Below, piece after piece: positions 1 through 8,768 of a DNA stretch of 64,000 nucleotides. The stretch is from Flavobacteriales bacterium UBA7468 (lineage in GTDB: Bacteria > Bacteroidota > Bacteroidia > Flavobacteriales_D > Crocinitomicaceae). The stretch covers positions 557 through 64,556 of the forward strand of contig DLPC01000022.1 of assembly GCA_002478565.1 (NCBI GenBank), written 5' to 3'. A program made the translations under genes and the position numbers. The notes below the pieces were generated by a model, which had not been told where the DNA came from, made no database searches, and saw nothing but the letters and a program-made list of their open reading frames with translations. Every line of letters starts with the position of its first letter. The stretch's first letter is position 1.

Positions 1-227
1 TGACGGTTAGCTGTTTCATACTCAATGTGAGATGTGTTAATAGTGATACCGCGCTCTTTTTCTTCAGGTGCGTTATCAATAGAAGAGAAGTCACGAGCCT
101 GAGCCAATCCTTTGCTTGAAAGAACGCTAGAGATAGCAGCAGTCAACGTAGTCTTACCGTGGTCAACGTGTCCGATAGTACCGATGTTGACGTGTGGTTT
201 GGAACGGTCAAAATTTTCCTTAGCCAT
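1..227 (-). CDS. tuf: Elongation factor Tu, N-terminal part (cut by window edge)
   Basis: EF-Tu is the GTPase that brings aminoacyl-tRNA to the ribosome. The 75 visible codons begin MAKENFDRSKPHVNIGTIGH and continue with the P-loop G-H-V-D-H-G-K-T-T and the switch I region (ERGITIN), all standard for the family. The ATG lies at 225-227, 92 bases downstream of the last tRNA of the cluster on the same strand. The tRNA cluster followed by tuf is an old and widespread arrangement (compare thrU-tyrU-glyT-thrT-tufB in Escherichia coli). It is probably read from the promoter at 738-767. The 3' part lies outside the window. Confidence 0.98.
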   Translation of the reverse strand, partial: MAKENFDRSKPHVNIGTIGHVDHGKTTLTAAISSVLSSKGLAQARDFSSIDNAPEEKERGITINTSHIEYETANR

Positions 228-318
228 TTTTGTATTTGTTACTTAGTTAATAATATACTTATTTATCATAAAGGTCCGAAGCGCAAGGCACAACGGACTT
301 CAATGCAATACTATGTTG

Positions 319-390
319 AGCCAATGACGAGAATTGAACTCGTGACCTCTTCCTTACCAAGGAAGCGCTCTACCCCTGAGCTACACCGGC
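319..390 (-). tRNA. tRNA-Thr (anticodon GGT)
   Basis: A 72-base cloverleaf. The acceptor stem GCCGGTG pairs with CATTGGC with two G-T pairs. The D arm is GCTC...GAGC, the anticodon loop reads CTTGGTAAG with GGT, and the T arm is ACGAG/CTCGT around TTCAATT. No CCA end is encoded. It is the last of four tRNAs before tuf. Confidence 0.97.
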
Positions 391-406
391 GCTCAATGAA
401 AAAGTG

Positions 407-479
407 AGCGGGAGACGAGATTCGAACTCGCGACGTTCAGCTTGGAAGGCTGACGCTCTACCAACTGAGCTACTCCCGC
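407..479 (-). tRNA. tRNA-Gly (anticodon TCC)
   Basis: A 73-base cloverleaf with acceptor GCGGGAG paired to CTCCCGC, anticodon stem TCAGC/GCTGA around CTTCCAA (anticodon TCC), and T arm GCGAG/CTCGT. CCA is not encoded. It is the third tRNA of the cluster in the direction of transcription. Confidence 0.97.
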
Positions 480-499
480 TTGTTTTTTCAAATGGACTG

Positions 500-582
500 T
501 GGGGAGAGCAGGATTCGAACCTGCGAAGGTGTACACCAGCAGATTTACAGTCTGCCCTCGTTGGCCGCTTGAGTATCTCCCC
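500..582 (-). tRNA. tRNA-Tyr (anticodon GTA)
   Basis: An 83-base class II tRNA with a long variable arm, as expected for tRNA-Tyr. The acceptor GGGGAGA pairs with TCTCCCC, the anticodon loop is CTGTAAA (GTA), and the T loop is TTCGAAT. The discriminator base is A. It is the second tRNA of the cluster. Confidence 0.97.
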
Positions 583-591
583 AACATTGAG

Positions 592-665
592 AGCCGATGG
601 AGGGATTCGAACCCCCGACCAGCTGATTACAAATCAGCTGCTCTGGCCAACTGAGCTACATCGGC
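592..665 (-). tRNA. tRNA-Thr (anticodon TGT)
   Basis: A 74-base cloverleaf. The acceptor GCCGATG pairs perfectly with CATCGGC, the anticodon loop is TTTGTAA (TGT), and the T arm is GGGGG/CCCTC around TTCGAAT. It is the first transcribed tRNA, about 70 bases downstream of the promoter at 738-767. With the GGT tRNA at 319-390 it gives two threonine isoacceptors in one operon. Confidence 0.97.
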
Positions 666-737
666 TTATATATTTGAATGTTGGTAATTCACAAATATTG
701 AAAGAACTTTTCCCCTAAACCTCGCGTTTTGGGATTG

Positions 738-767
738 CAAATGTACGAAACTTTTTTTTATCACAAA
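738..767 (-). promoter_or_regulatory. Strong housekeeping promoter of the tRNA-tuf operon
   Basis: On the minus strand TTTG (764-767) is followed after 18 bases by TACATTTG (738-745). This is a full match to the Bacteroidota sigma-ABfr promoter (TTG, about 17-23 bases, TAnnTTTG). An A-tract fills the spacer. It lies about 70 bases before the first tRNA and has no other gene to serve. Confidence 0.85.
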
Positions 768-842
768 GAGTTTTTGAAAAAATTTCTTCAAACTAAAAAA
801 AGAGTCTTTTCCATTGTCAGGGCTTCGCATACGAGATTTGTT

Positions 843-850
843 TACTTTTG
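843..850 (+). promoter_or_regulatory. TAnnTTTG box 5 bases before a start codon
   Basis: TACTTTTG is followed by TTTCA and then the ATG at 856. The spacing places the expected transcription start at or next to the start codon, suggesting a leaderless mRNA. No clear TTG element was found at the right distance upstream. Confidence 0.55.
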
Positions 851-855
851 TTTCA

Positions 856-1986
856 ATGCGAAATAAAAGCGTCATAATGACTGTATCTAGCGACCTGGCC
901 ACGGACAATCGTGTTCATCGTAGTTGCACCCTCCTCACTGAGCTTGGTTTCGAGGTTTTGTTACTTGGGAGGCACAAAAAAGACAGTCCAGCAATGCCTC
1001 TACGCGCTTATCGATACAAACGCTTTAGGCTACCTTTCGAAAAAGGCGCCCTATTTTATGCAGTATTGAATATTCGTCTTTTTCTTTATTTGTTGTTTTC
1101 AAAGCGCGCAAATCTATTTGCCAACGACCTCGATACGCTGCCGGCTGTATTTCTTATTAGTAAAATAAAAAAAGTACCACTCATATACGATAGCCATGAA
1201 CTTTTTACGGAGGTTCCTGAACTCATTGAGAGGCCTAAAATTCAAAAAATTTGGCATACTATAGAACGTTGGATCTTTCCTAAGTTATCACATACAATTA
1301 CAGTCAATCAATCCATTGCTCAAATATTTAAACAGAAATACCAAAATAATGTCGCCGTTGTTCGCAATGTACCAATGCAAATAACCGCATTACATCCTTA
1401 TTCAAAGGAAGAACTTGGCTTGCCTCCAGAAACCAGAATGCTCATTGTTCAAGGGAGTGGTCTTAATGTGGATCGTGGCATTGAAGAAGCAATAAATGCC
1501 ATGACTCAAATTACGAATGCCGTTTTATTTTTGGTTGGAAGTGGCGATATCATTCCTAAAGCCAAAAAAATGGTAACGGACAAAGCGCTGCAAGACAAAG
1601 TATTTTTCGTAGGGCGCCTTCCGTATCTAGAAATGATGCGCTACACAGCTACTGCAGATCTTGGCTTAGCACTTGACAAACCACTAAGTTTGAATTATCA
1701 ACTTGCCCTTCCAAACAAAGTATTCGATTACCTGCAAGCCCAAACCCCGATCGTCGCAAGCCCTTTAATTGAAATTGAACGCCTCATCCAAAACTATGAT
1801 TGCGGCGAATTGATACAAGAGGTCAAGCCTGATAGCATCGCTCAAAAAATCAATCAAATTTTAGCTGATCAAGAACGCCTGAAACAGCTTCAGTTAAATT
1901 GTCAAAAAGCAGCTCAGATCGAACATTGGGAAAAAGATGCCAAGGTATTAAAAGAAGTAATCAGCGCTGCTTACGGATTGTACTAA
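856..1986 (+). CDS. Glycosyltransferase, GT4-like (GT-B fold)
   Basis: A 376-residue sugar transferase, likely cytoplasmic and acting on a surface glycan or lipid-linked sugar; donor and acceptor are unknown. The N-terminal half has the Rossmann-type start with VSSDLATDNRVHR and the segment YDSHELFTEVPEL, common in Bacteroidota GT4 enzymes. The C-terminal half has the donor-binding region GRLPYLEMMRY...LALPNKVFDYLQAQTPIV, where the E of the usual E-x7-E motif is not obvious. An upstream in-frame ATG at 814 was rejected because it precedes the TACTTTTG promoter box; 856 gives a normal N-terminus. The gene faces a second glycosyltransferase and the two overlap by 26 bases. Confidence 0.85.
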   Translation: MRNKSVIMTVSSDLATDNRVHRSCTLLTELGFEVLLLGRHKKDSPAMPLRAYRYKRFRLPFEKGALFYAVLNIRLFLYLLFSKRANLFANDLDTLPAVFLISKIKKVPLIYDSHELFTEVPELIERPKIQKIWHTIERWIFPKLSHTITVNQSIAQIFKQKYQNNVAVVRNVPMQITALHPYSKEELGLPPETRMLIVQGSGLNVDRGIEEAINAMTQITNAVLFLVGSGDIIPKAKKMVTDKALQDKVFFVGRLPYLEMMRYTATADLGLALDKPLSLNYQLALPNKVFDYLQAQTPIVASPLIEIERLIQNYDCGELIQEVKPDSIAQKINQILADQERLKQLQLNCQKAAQIEHWEKDAKVLKEVISAAYGLY

Positions 1987-2866
1987 GCCTACCCAGGCGA
2001 TAGATATCAAACAAGCGCAGCGGAGCAATTCCTGTTTGTAAAATTCTTTTGAGTAACGGATTTACAAGCTGAACGAACTGAAGTAAGAATCGTCCTACCC
2101 ACTTACTTTCTAATTGAAGATAGGTGGCTAACAATTGATTGTGCGATAAAAGCGCTTGCGTGAATCTATTGTCATTGATCCATAATAAATTCTGCAAAGC
2201 CTCATCTGTTTTTAATAAAAAGGTAGCGTTATCATCAAGATTAAGATTCCAAACAGGATTGTCAATATGTGAGACTGGAATGGCAGCAGTACTCAGTGCC
2301 ACCCCAAAAAGTGTATCCTCATGCCCGTATCCAGTGAGTTTTTCTTCAAATGGTATCCTCTCTAGAACATCGCGCTCGATGACGAAATTATTGGTTTTAA
2401 AACCCGCTTCTTTTTTTAAAAGGCGCTGCTCAAAATTGAGGCTTTCACGTTGCGTAGAATAGCGCCAACGCAGCAAATAATTGGCTGCAGGTCTTTCTTT
2501 TTGGTAACAACTTGCCCCAACCAATACAGGAACTTTTTGTTGTGCTAATGATTGGATATAATTGAAGAGAAACTTTTCATTAAGCACCGTGCTATCTCCA
2601 TCCAAAAATAGGAGATATTTGGAAGCTGTATACTGTAAAAATAGGTTGCGAATCTGAGCACGACCAATGTTTTGATCAAGATGAATTGTCTTGACCAAAG
2701 AATCAGTAAAGCTATTGAGCTTGGGATACGGATCGCCAGAAGCATCGTCAATGAGTACGATTTCAATTTGAGCTGTATCGATGCGCTTGATTTGATCGAG
2801 CAAGTTGAGCACTAATTTTCGAACATCAGAACGAAAAATGGGGATACAGACACTTAAAGAAATCAT
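1961..2866 (-). CDS. Glycosyltransferase family 2 (GT-A fold)
   Basis: A 301-residue GT2 enzyme. The N-terminus SLSVCIPIFRSD and IVLIDDASGDPYPKL are typical of the nucleotide-binding half, and FLDGDST near residue 93 supplies the DxD metal and nucleotide-sugar motif. GYGHEDTLFG near residue 180 matches the conserved acceptor-side ED motif. The C-terminal third is less typical and has no clear membrane span. It follows the DUF3467 gene by 21 bases on the same strand, so it may be co-transcribed with it. The sugar and acceptor cannot be told from sequence. Confidence 0.88.
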   Translation of the reverse strand: MISLSVCIPIFRSDVRKLVLNLLDQIKRIDTAQIEIVLIDDASGDPYPKLNSFTDSLVKTIHLDQNIGRAQIRNLFLQYTASKYLLFLDGDSTVLNEKFLFNYIQSLAQQKVPVLVGASCYQKERPAANYLLRWRYSTQRESLNFEQRLLKKEAGFKTNNFVIERDVLERIPFEEKLTGYGHEDTLFGVALSTAAIPVSHIDNPVWNLNLDDNATFLLKTDEALQNLLWINDNRFTQALLSHNQLLATYLQLESKWVGRFLLQFVQLVNPLLKRILQTGIAPLRLFDIYRLGRLSTIRKQR

Positions 2867-2887
2867 ACTTTCAAGGCGCCTTTAAAA

Positions 2888-3193
2888 CTACGCCATGGTA
2901 TTTGGTGTGCCAAAATTCATTGGCGGGAAACCAGCTTGTGGCTCATCAATAACGCCAAAATTTTGCTCGTACTTTTCAATATTTTCTGCCAAAGCCTGTA
3001 AAAAACGCTTGGCATTTTGCGGCGTCATGAGCACGCGTGAACGCACCTTGCCTTTTGGCATGCCCGGCATTATTTGCACAAAATCACATACGACTTCAGC
3101 GGGTGAATGCGTAATGATGGCTAAGTTAGAATACACACCAAGAGCTACGTCTTCAGTAAGCTCAATATTCATTTGATTGTCTTGATTTTCCAT
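2888..3193 (-). CDS. DUF3467 family protein
   Basis: A 101-residue soluble protein of unknown function. The core ALGVYSNLAIITHSPAEVVCDFVQIMPGMPKGKVRSRVLMTPQNAKRF matches, in pieces, the DUF3467 pattern (Y-x-N, EFxxDF, PG, V-x-SR, P-x-x-AK). The start at 3193 is preferred over an upstream ATG at 3217 because 3217 lies inside the end of the preceding gene. The stop of that gene is at 3195-3197, one base away, so translation is probably coupled. Homologues are widespread in Bacteroidota and archaea without a known role. Confidence 0.88.
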   Translation of the reverse strand: MENQDNQMNIELTEDVALGVYSNLAIITHSPAEVVCDFVQIMPGMPKGKVRSRVLMTPQNAKRFLQALAENIEKYEQNFGVIDEPQAGFPPMNFGTPNTMA

Positions 3194-3194
3194 T

Positions 3195-4529
3195 TTAAAT
3201 TGTCGTTTCGTATTCATTAAATGTAATGCCGTATTGCGCTAATTCAGCAAGTATAGGCTCGTATATTTCTTTGTAAACAGGTAAAGTTACGCCTGTTTTT
3301 TGAATCGATTGATTCAAGATTAATTTTGCAGCAATTGCCACTGGCAAACCAACTGTGTCTGACATTGCAGTAAAGCGTTGATCTGAGCCAATAGCTACCA
3401 TTGAACTTTCTATTTTATGTTTGAGCCCTGCCTTTTGATAGATAAACTCGTGATACATCACTAACATATCGTTGTCCGTTGGACCTAATTTCCAGGCGGT
3501 TTCGAGTAACTCTTGCAAATACTGAGCAGGACTTGCTTCAGTTGCCTTGAAAATATAGTTGGCATCAAACAAGCCGATTTCTTCAAACAAAGGCAATAAA
3601 TGTGCCGCAGAACCTAAAAAAGCAGCGAGTTTCTGTTCAACACTTCTTTGATCTTTGAAAGGGATAAATGTATTGAGCAACATTCGAGGTGTGAAGGTGC
3701 CATCATTTTTTATCGTATAGCTATCTTCAGTAAGGCCTAACTGAATCAGTGCATTCCAAGCAGCGCAAAATGGCGGCACTCTTAAAGTTCCTCGGATGAT
3801 TGTCGGCAAATCTTGTAAGCCGTAGGTATCGAGATAGGAAATCGAATTGCGATTGGCATAAGCCTCGAACTGTCCGTAGCCGGGCACATTGATCAATTCG
3901 GTTTGCTGAAATAGTCGGTGGTAAGGAAGGTATTTGAGTGCGCCTGCTTCTTTGTAAATAGCTGCCGAACCTTGACCAGCTAAAACCACATTTCTTGGAT
4001 TCCATGTGAATTTATAATGCCATTGGTTGGTGTCAGAAATTGGTGCGATTAAACCACCACAATATGATTTAAAAGAGAGTAGCTCAGCACCAGCTGCTTG
4101 TATTTGATCAATGATTTTCATGGCGCTCATATGATCAATGCCTGGATCAACCCCGATTTCATTCATGATCACGATACCAGCCGCTTTGGCACTAGCGTCT
4201 AATGCGCCCATTTCTGCTGAAATGTAAGATGGAGTAATGAGGTGTTTTTGTAAGGCAATACAATCATGCGCAACTCCGACATGATAAATGGCCGGGAGCA
4301 TCGAAATCACTAAATCAGCCTTTTCTATATAAGGTTTGCGCGCTTCAGAATCAAGCGCATTGAATTGATGGGCTGTACCTCTTTGATGCCCTGCTAATTT
4401 TGATTGGATCAATTCCAAATTTTGATCGACAACGTGAAGGTGCCAATTTTCAGATTCGCTGTGTTCAAGTAAGTATTTGATGAGCGTTGAAGCAGATAAA
4501 CCAGCGCCTAGAAGTAATATGTTTTTCAT
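3195..4529 (-). CDS. Saccharopine dehydrogenase family protein (Lys9-like)
   Basis: A 444-residue NAD(P)-dependent dehydrogenase that resembles saccharopine reductase, the enzyme that joins or splits lysine and glutamate carbon through saccharopine. The N-terminus MKNILLLGAGLSASTLIKYL has the GxGxxx Rossmann loop. The segment NEIGVDPGIDHMSAM and the following SYCGGL are hallmarks of the Lys9 and homospermidine-synthase-like fold. A longer reading from 4619 was rejected because it runs into the esterase gene and skips the promoter box at 4546-4553. The direction in the cell (lysine breakdown or another saccharopine-like reaction) is not shown by the neighbours. Confidence 0.85.
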   Translation of the reverse strand: MKNILLLGAGLSASTLIKYLLEHSESENWHLHVVDQNLELIQSKLAGHQRGTAHQFNALDSEARKPYIEKADLVISMLPAIYHVGVAHDCIALQKHLITPSYISAEMGALDASAKAAGIVIMNEIGVDPGIDHMSAMKIIDQIQAAGAELLSFKSYCGGLIAPISDTNQWHYKFTWNPRNVVLAGQGSAAIYKEAGALKYLPYHRLFQQTELINVPGYGQFEAYANRNSISYLDTYGLQDLPTIIRGTLRVPPFCAAWNALIQLGLTEDSYTIKNDGTFTPRMLLNTFIPFKDQRSVEQKLAAFLGSAAHLLPLFEEIGLFDANYIFKATEASPAQYLQELLETAWKLGPTDNDMLVMYHEFIYQKAGLKHKIESSMVAIGSDQRFTAMSDTVGLPVAIAAKLILNQSIQKTGVTLPVYKEIYEPILAELAQYGITFNEYETTI

Positions 4530-4545
4530 GCGAGTAAGAGAGACA

Positions 4546-4553
4546 CAAATGTA
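4546..4553 (-). promoter_or_regulatory. TAnnTTTG box before the saccharopine dehydrogenase gene
   Basis: TACATTTG on the minus strand ends 16 bases before the ATG at 4529, in the 29-base gap after the esterase gene. It suggests independent transcription of the dehydrogenase and DUF3467 genes. No good TTG element was found upstream. Confidence 0.5.
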
Positions 4554-4558
4554 GAAAA

Positions 4559-5527
4559 CTATTGGGAATTGTCTGAAGATAGCATGAACAATATCGGCAC
4601 ATCTAAGCGTTTGGCCCAAGATTTTTCATCGTGAGCTGCTCCTTCTACAATTGCCTCTAGGAATCTGGGATTTTTTGGGCCATAACCAACCAATGCAAGT
4701 GTATTAAGTAAACGGTCATGATAAGGCCCATAGTAAGCATCTAAAGTTGCTGTGCCGCGATCAATATAAAGCCGGTGCTTTTTGTCGGCCTTGAATTCTT
4801 GCTCGAGGTAAATATTAAAAGGAATCACTAGTGCCTCGACCATTCCTTCATCAAACATCCCGAAATTTATCATGGGCGTGTGGATCGAAAGACAAGCTGC
4901 TGCACCAAACAATTTTGGCTTCTCACAAAGTGCATACAGAGAGATTAAACCTCCCATACTCGACCCAAGTACCATTCGATCTTTGGTTTTATGGCTGGTT
5001 TGGTAAGTTTTTTCAATAAATGGGACAAGTGTATCCTCAATCCAGTTCAAATAGGCATCGGCACGCAATTGTCCATTCCATTGAGCGGCTAACAATTTAT
5101 TGCGGTAGCTTTCTGGCATATACTGCGCTACTTTTTGCGGAAAAAATTCGGCATAACGGTTGGGCGGATCATTATGAATACCTACAACTATAAATTGAGG
5201 ATGAAAATATCGACCCAACTTATTGTAGTAGAGTTCATCAACACCCCATTCTTGTTTGTTCCAAGTTTGGGTGCTGTCAAAAAGCATTTGCCCGTCATGC
5301 ATGTAGAGTGTTTTGAGTCCTTTTTTACCCGCACAAGCCATCGGTATATAAACATCTACCATTCTTGTTGCATTGGCAAAAGGAAGCTCAAATCGATAGA
5401 CCTGCCCCCCAACTACGTTGAGATTATGTGGTCGTGCAAGTTGGCTTACATCCGAAGCGGTGCCGCGACTCTTTTGGGCGAAAACGGTAAATGAAAAACC
5501 GAGAAAAAGTAAAATAATAAGGCGCAT
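4559..5527 (-). CDS. Secreted alpha/beta-hydrolase, esterase D / enterochelin esterase-like
   Basis: A 322-residue hydrolase with an export signal (MRLIILLFLGFSFTVFAQ, cut predicted after A-Q or before K). The fold matches the putative esterase family PF00756: an oxyanion segment DGQMLFD, and the nucleophile elbow VLGSSMGGLIS with serine in G-S-S-M-G. The acid and the His (EGAAHDEKSWAKRL) are in the expected order near the C-terminus. Members cut ester bonds in siderophores, acetylated polysaccharides or short acyl esters; the substrate here is open. It is divergent from the cytochrome c gene and 29 bases upstream of the dehydrogenase gene. Confidence 0.85.
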   Translation of the reverse strand: MRLIILLFLGFSFTVFAQKSRGTASDVSQLARPHNLNVVGGQVYRFELPFANATRMVDVYIPMACAGKKGLKTLYMHDGQMLFDSTQTWNKQEWGVDELYYNKLGRYFHPQFIVVGIHNDPPNRYAEFFPQKVAQYMPESYRNKLLAAQWNGQLRADAYLNWIEDTLVPFIEKTYQTSHKTKDRMVLGSSMGGLISLYALCEKPKLFGAAACLSIHTPMINFGMFDEGMVEALVIPFNIYLEQEFKADKKHRLYIDRGTATLDAYYGPYHDRLLNTLALVGYGPKNPRFLEAIVEGAAHDEKSWAKRLDVPILFMLSSDNSQ

Positions 5528-5581
5528 GAGCTTTTTTTAACAAGATTAAGATGTTTCGGTGAATGTTGCGCGTACAATGGC

Positions 5582-5589
5582 TATTTTTG
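5582..5589 (+). promoter_or_regulatory. TAnnTTTG box before the cytochrome c biogenesis gene
   Basis: TATTTTTG ends 17 bases before the chosen ATG at 5607. Its position inside a longer possible reading from 5559 is the main reason for choosing the later start. Confidence 0.5.
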
Positions 5590-5606
5590 TCAAAAATTTT
5601 ATTCTC

Positions 5607-8600
5607 ATGAATAAACTCCTTTCCACCTTATTTTCAATGCGCTGGGCGAGCATTGGCCTTATTGCATTTTTAGTTGCCATTGCCATTGCAACGTTTATCG
5701 AATCCACACATGGAATTCAGGCGGCAAAAATTATCATTTACGATGCTTCATGGTTTGAAGGTTTGTTATTATACCTTGCTTTGGCTTTGGTGTCCAATAT
5801 TTTTCATTACCAAATGTGGAAACGCGAGAAAATCGCCATGTTCAGTTTTCACCTTTCATTTTTAATTATTCTTTTAGGTGCGGCCATTACGCGTTTTGTA
5901 AGTTTTGAGGGGCTCATGGTGATCAAAGAAGGAACAAGCAAGAATTTTATCTATACGGCTGATCCCTACTTATTAGTAAATGCGCAAGAACTCGAAACAG
6001 GAAAGCAAACTTTAGAAGCATGGAAAACCTATCTGAGTGAATATACTTCCAATGATTTTGAGCATGAATTTGCAGTAGGTAAAAAAAATATACAATTGCT
6101 TTACAAGGGTTTCATGTCTGATCGCATCGATTCTTTAGTGATCAATCAAAAGTTCAAAGAAAATGCCCTTGAACTCGTTACTGATGGCATGCGCTCCAAT
6201 TATTTGTGCCAAGAAGATTTATTAATGGTGGGTCAAACTCCTTTCTTTTTCACAAATGCCAAACCAAATGCACCTGGAATCTACTTGAGTTTTTTCAATG
6301 ACAAGGTGATGGTATACCCGAACGTGCCACTCAAATCACTGCCAATGAGTGAAATGCAAAAAGTAAGAGCCTCTGGGCAAGCACCTGCAGATAGCCTTTA
6401 CAGAGAATTTCCATTAAACGAATGGTCAGAATTTACACCACTGACACTCTACCTTGTTGGTGGCCAACAAGTCGTATTTAAAAGACTCATTCCTCATGCG
6501 AAAAAAGCCCTGCTCAAAGCACCCAAGAAAAATACAGGCAAAGACTACCTGACAGTTGAGCTACTTGATGGTAAAGCCCGAAAAACTATTCGACTCGAAG
6601 GTGGTAAAGGACAATTTCCAAAACCTGAACGCTTTGCCATGAACGGTGTGGTTTATCAACTCGAATATGGTTCTATTCAGAAAAATTTACCGTTCTCAGT
6701 GCGTTGCCGCGATTTTCAACTCGATCGCTATCCTGGCTCCAATGCCCCTTCTTCTTTCGCCTCAGAACTTACCATTGAAGACCCAAGAAACAACAAACGA
6801 ATGGACAAACGCGTTTTTATGAATAACGTTATCGATTACGATGGCTATCGCTTTTTCCAATCTTCATATGAACTCGATGACCCATCAACACCAGAGAACG
6901 AAGAGGGAACCAAACTAAGTGTGAATCACGACTTTTTAGGTACAACCATCACCTACATCGGATATTTATTGATGGCATTAGCCATGATCTTGTCTTTATT
7001 TGCGCCAGCAGGTCGTTTTTACTACTTAGGACAACAACTTCAAAAACTCAAAAATAAAAAAGCAGCTTTGGGCGTTGTACTTATGCTCGGAAGCACTTCT
7101 TTATTTGCGCAACACCAACATACAAAGCCTGTACATCACGAGGTAAGTATTGTACATTCTGAAGAACTCGCTTCATTACTCGTGCAAGACTACGAAGGGC
7201 GCATCGTTCCGTTTCATACACTTGCCGATCAGCTAACAAGAAAACTTACGTATAGCAATCAATACAAAGACCTCAACGGTGTGCAGTTCATTTTAAGCAT
7301 GCATATGTATCCTTCTTATTGGGTCAATCAGCCATTCATTCAAGTTCCAAGAGCACTCAGAGATGCTTTAAAATTAAAGGAGTACGCCAATATGATGGAG
7401 CTCACGGCAAATGGCGAATTTAAATGGATGGCAGCCTACAAAGAAGCACACCAAAAACTAGAGTCTCAACGCAATGAATTTGATAAAAAGCTGATCAAAC
7501 TCAATGAAAAATACGAGGTTGCTAATAACATCTTTATGTGGCAATTTATGCGCGTAATACCACTTAAAAATGACCCCAATAATACTTGGTATGTTCCTCT
7601 CAGTATGGAGCTCACTCAAAAAGACTCCATTTCCTCTAAGCCTTTTCTCAACTATTTAGCTGCAGTACATGCAGGTGGTGAAAAAAATACATTTGGCGAA
7701 GCTACAGACCTACTTAAAAATTTCAAGGCATTTCAACGAAATGTAGGTGCTAAAGTTGCTCCATCTGAAAGCATCGTCAATCTTGAAATCAGCTACAACA
7801 AGATGCAAATTTTTAAACGATCCTATCAAATGTATCTTCTAGAAGGTTTGCTACTGCTGATTGTATTTTTTATCGGAATATTCGTTCGCAAACCAGATAA
7901 TTCTGAAAAATTCAAATGGCCAAAACGCATTTTAGTTGGATTGGTCATCCTAACCTTTGTTTATCATGGCGCAGGCGTGGGTATGCGTTGGCTCATATCA
8001 GGACATGCGCCTTGGAGTAATGGCTACGAGGCGATTGTATTTATTGGTTGGGTAACCATGATAGCAGGTTTTATTTTTGCAAGAAAAAATCAAGTCGTAT
8101 TAGCAGGCGCGGCTATTCTTGCAGCACTCATGTTGTGGGTAACAGAAATGAACCTTATGGATCCAGAAATTACGCCATTGGTTCCGGTCTTGAAATCGTA
8201 TTGGCTCATGATCCACGTTGCTATTATCACAGGTAGTTATGGCTTTTTGGGGCTAGCTTGCATTTTAGGCCTGATTAACCTCAAATTGTACATACTCCAA
8301 ACAGAAAGAACAGCACCGTTGATCCGTATCAACATTCAGGAAATCACTGCTATTTCAGAAATGACCATGACAGTAGGTCTTTACATGCTCACCATTGGAA
8401 CTTTCCTTGGTGGTGTTTGGGCCAATGAATCATGGGGTCGTTACTGGGGCTGGGATCCAAAAGAAACTTGGGCTTTAGTTTCTGTACTTGTCTATGCGGT
8501 CATTTTACATTTCCGAATGATACCAGGGCTACAAGGTCGTTTCTTGTTCAATGCACTTTCATTCTGGTCCTACTCAGCTATTCTCTTTACATTCTTCGGT

Positions 8601-8768
8601 GTCAACTTTATGTTGGTAGGCTTACACAGTTATGCACAAGGGGAAGGTCTCAATCAATTTCCTACATGGCTCACCATCCTCATTGTGATTTTAGCCATTT
8701 TTACTTTGATTGCTTATCTTCGAAATCGACATATGGAGAAAAAACAAAAGGCAGCTTTGTTGCAATGA
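5607..8768 (+). CDS. ccsBA: Cytochrome c biogenesis protein, ResB-CcsA fusion
   Basis: A 1053-residue membrane protein that exports haem and joins it to apocytochrome c (system II). The N-terminal half is ResB/CcsB-like: membrane spans near residues 10-30 and 50-70, a third near 95, then a large periplasmic domain ending in a span near 450-480. The C-terminal half is CcsA-like with several spans and the haem-handling WWD motif WGRYWGWDPKETW (from residue 943). The flanking external histidines are in GHAPWSNGYEA and GLHSYAQG. The single-chain form is the usual one in Bacteroidota. A start at 5559 was rejected because the box TATTTTTG lies within it. The next gene overlaps by 4 bases. Confidence 0.95.
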   Translation: MNKLLSTLFSMRWASIGLIAFLVAIAIATFIESTHGIQAAKIIIYDASWFEGLLLYLALALVSNIFHYQMWKREKIAMFSFHLSFLIILLGAAITRFVSFEGLMVIKEGTSKNFIYTADPYLLVNAQELETGKQTLEAWKTYLSEYTSNDFEHEFAVGKKNIQLLYKGFMSDRIDSLVINQKFKENALELVTDGMRSNYLCQEDLLMVGQTPFFFTNAKPNAPGIYLSFFNDKVMVYPNVPLKSLPMSEMQKVRASGQAPADSLYREFPLNEWSEFTPLTLYLVGGQQVVFKRLIPHAKKALLKAPKKNTGKDYLTVELLDGKARKTIRLEGGKGQFPKPERFAMNGVVYQLEYGSIQKNLPFSVRCRDFQLDRYPGSNAPSSFASELTIEDPRNNKRMDKRVFMNNVIDYDGYRFFQSSYELDDPSTPENEEGTKLSVNHDFLGTTITYIGYLLMALAMILSLFAPAGRFYYLGQQLQKLKNKKAALGVVLMLGSTSLFAQHQHTKPVHHEVSIVHSEELASLLVQDYEGRIVPFHTLADQLTRKLTYSNQYKDLNGVQFILSMHMYPSYWVNQPFIQVPRALRDALKLKEYANMMELTANGEFKWMAAYKEAHQKLESQRNEFDKKLIKLNEKYEVANNIFMWQFMRVIPLKNDPNNTWYVPLSMELTQKDSISSKPFLNYLAAVHAGGEKNTFGEATDLLKNFKAFQRNVGAKVAPSESIVNLEISYNKMQIFKRSYQMYLLEGLLLLIVFFIGIFVRKPDNSEKFKWPKRILVGLVILTFVYHGAGVGMRWLISGHAPWSNGYEAIVFIGWVTMIAGFIFARKNQVVLAGAAILAALMLWVTEMNLMDPEITPLVPVLKSYWLMIHVAIITGSYGFLGLACILGLINLKLYILQTERTAPLIRINIQEITAISEMTMTVGLYMLTIGTFLGGVWANESWGRYWGWDPKETWALVSVLVYAVILHFRMIPGLQGRFLFNALSFWSYSAILFTFFGVNFMLVGLHSYAQGEGLNQFPTWLTILIVILAIFTLIAYLRNRHMEKKQKAALLQ

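Noticed and set aside
159..718. Several open frames on both strands across the tRNA cluster
   Set aside because: They run through tRNA genes and tuf in wrong frames; they match translated tRNA sequence and have no promoter of their own.
814..855. Longer N-terminus of the first glycosyltransferase
   Set aside because: It spans the TACTTTTG promoter box and adds residues not typical of the family.
8432..8764. Longer pseudouridine synthase start
   Set aside because: This stretch is another frame of the CcsA coding region; the family N-terminus begins at 8765.
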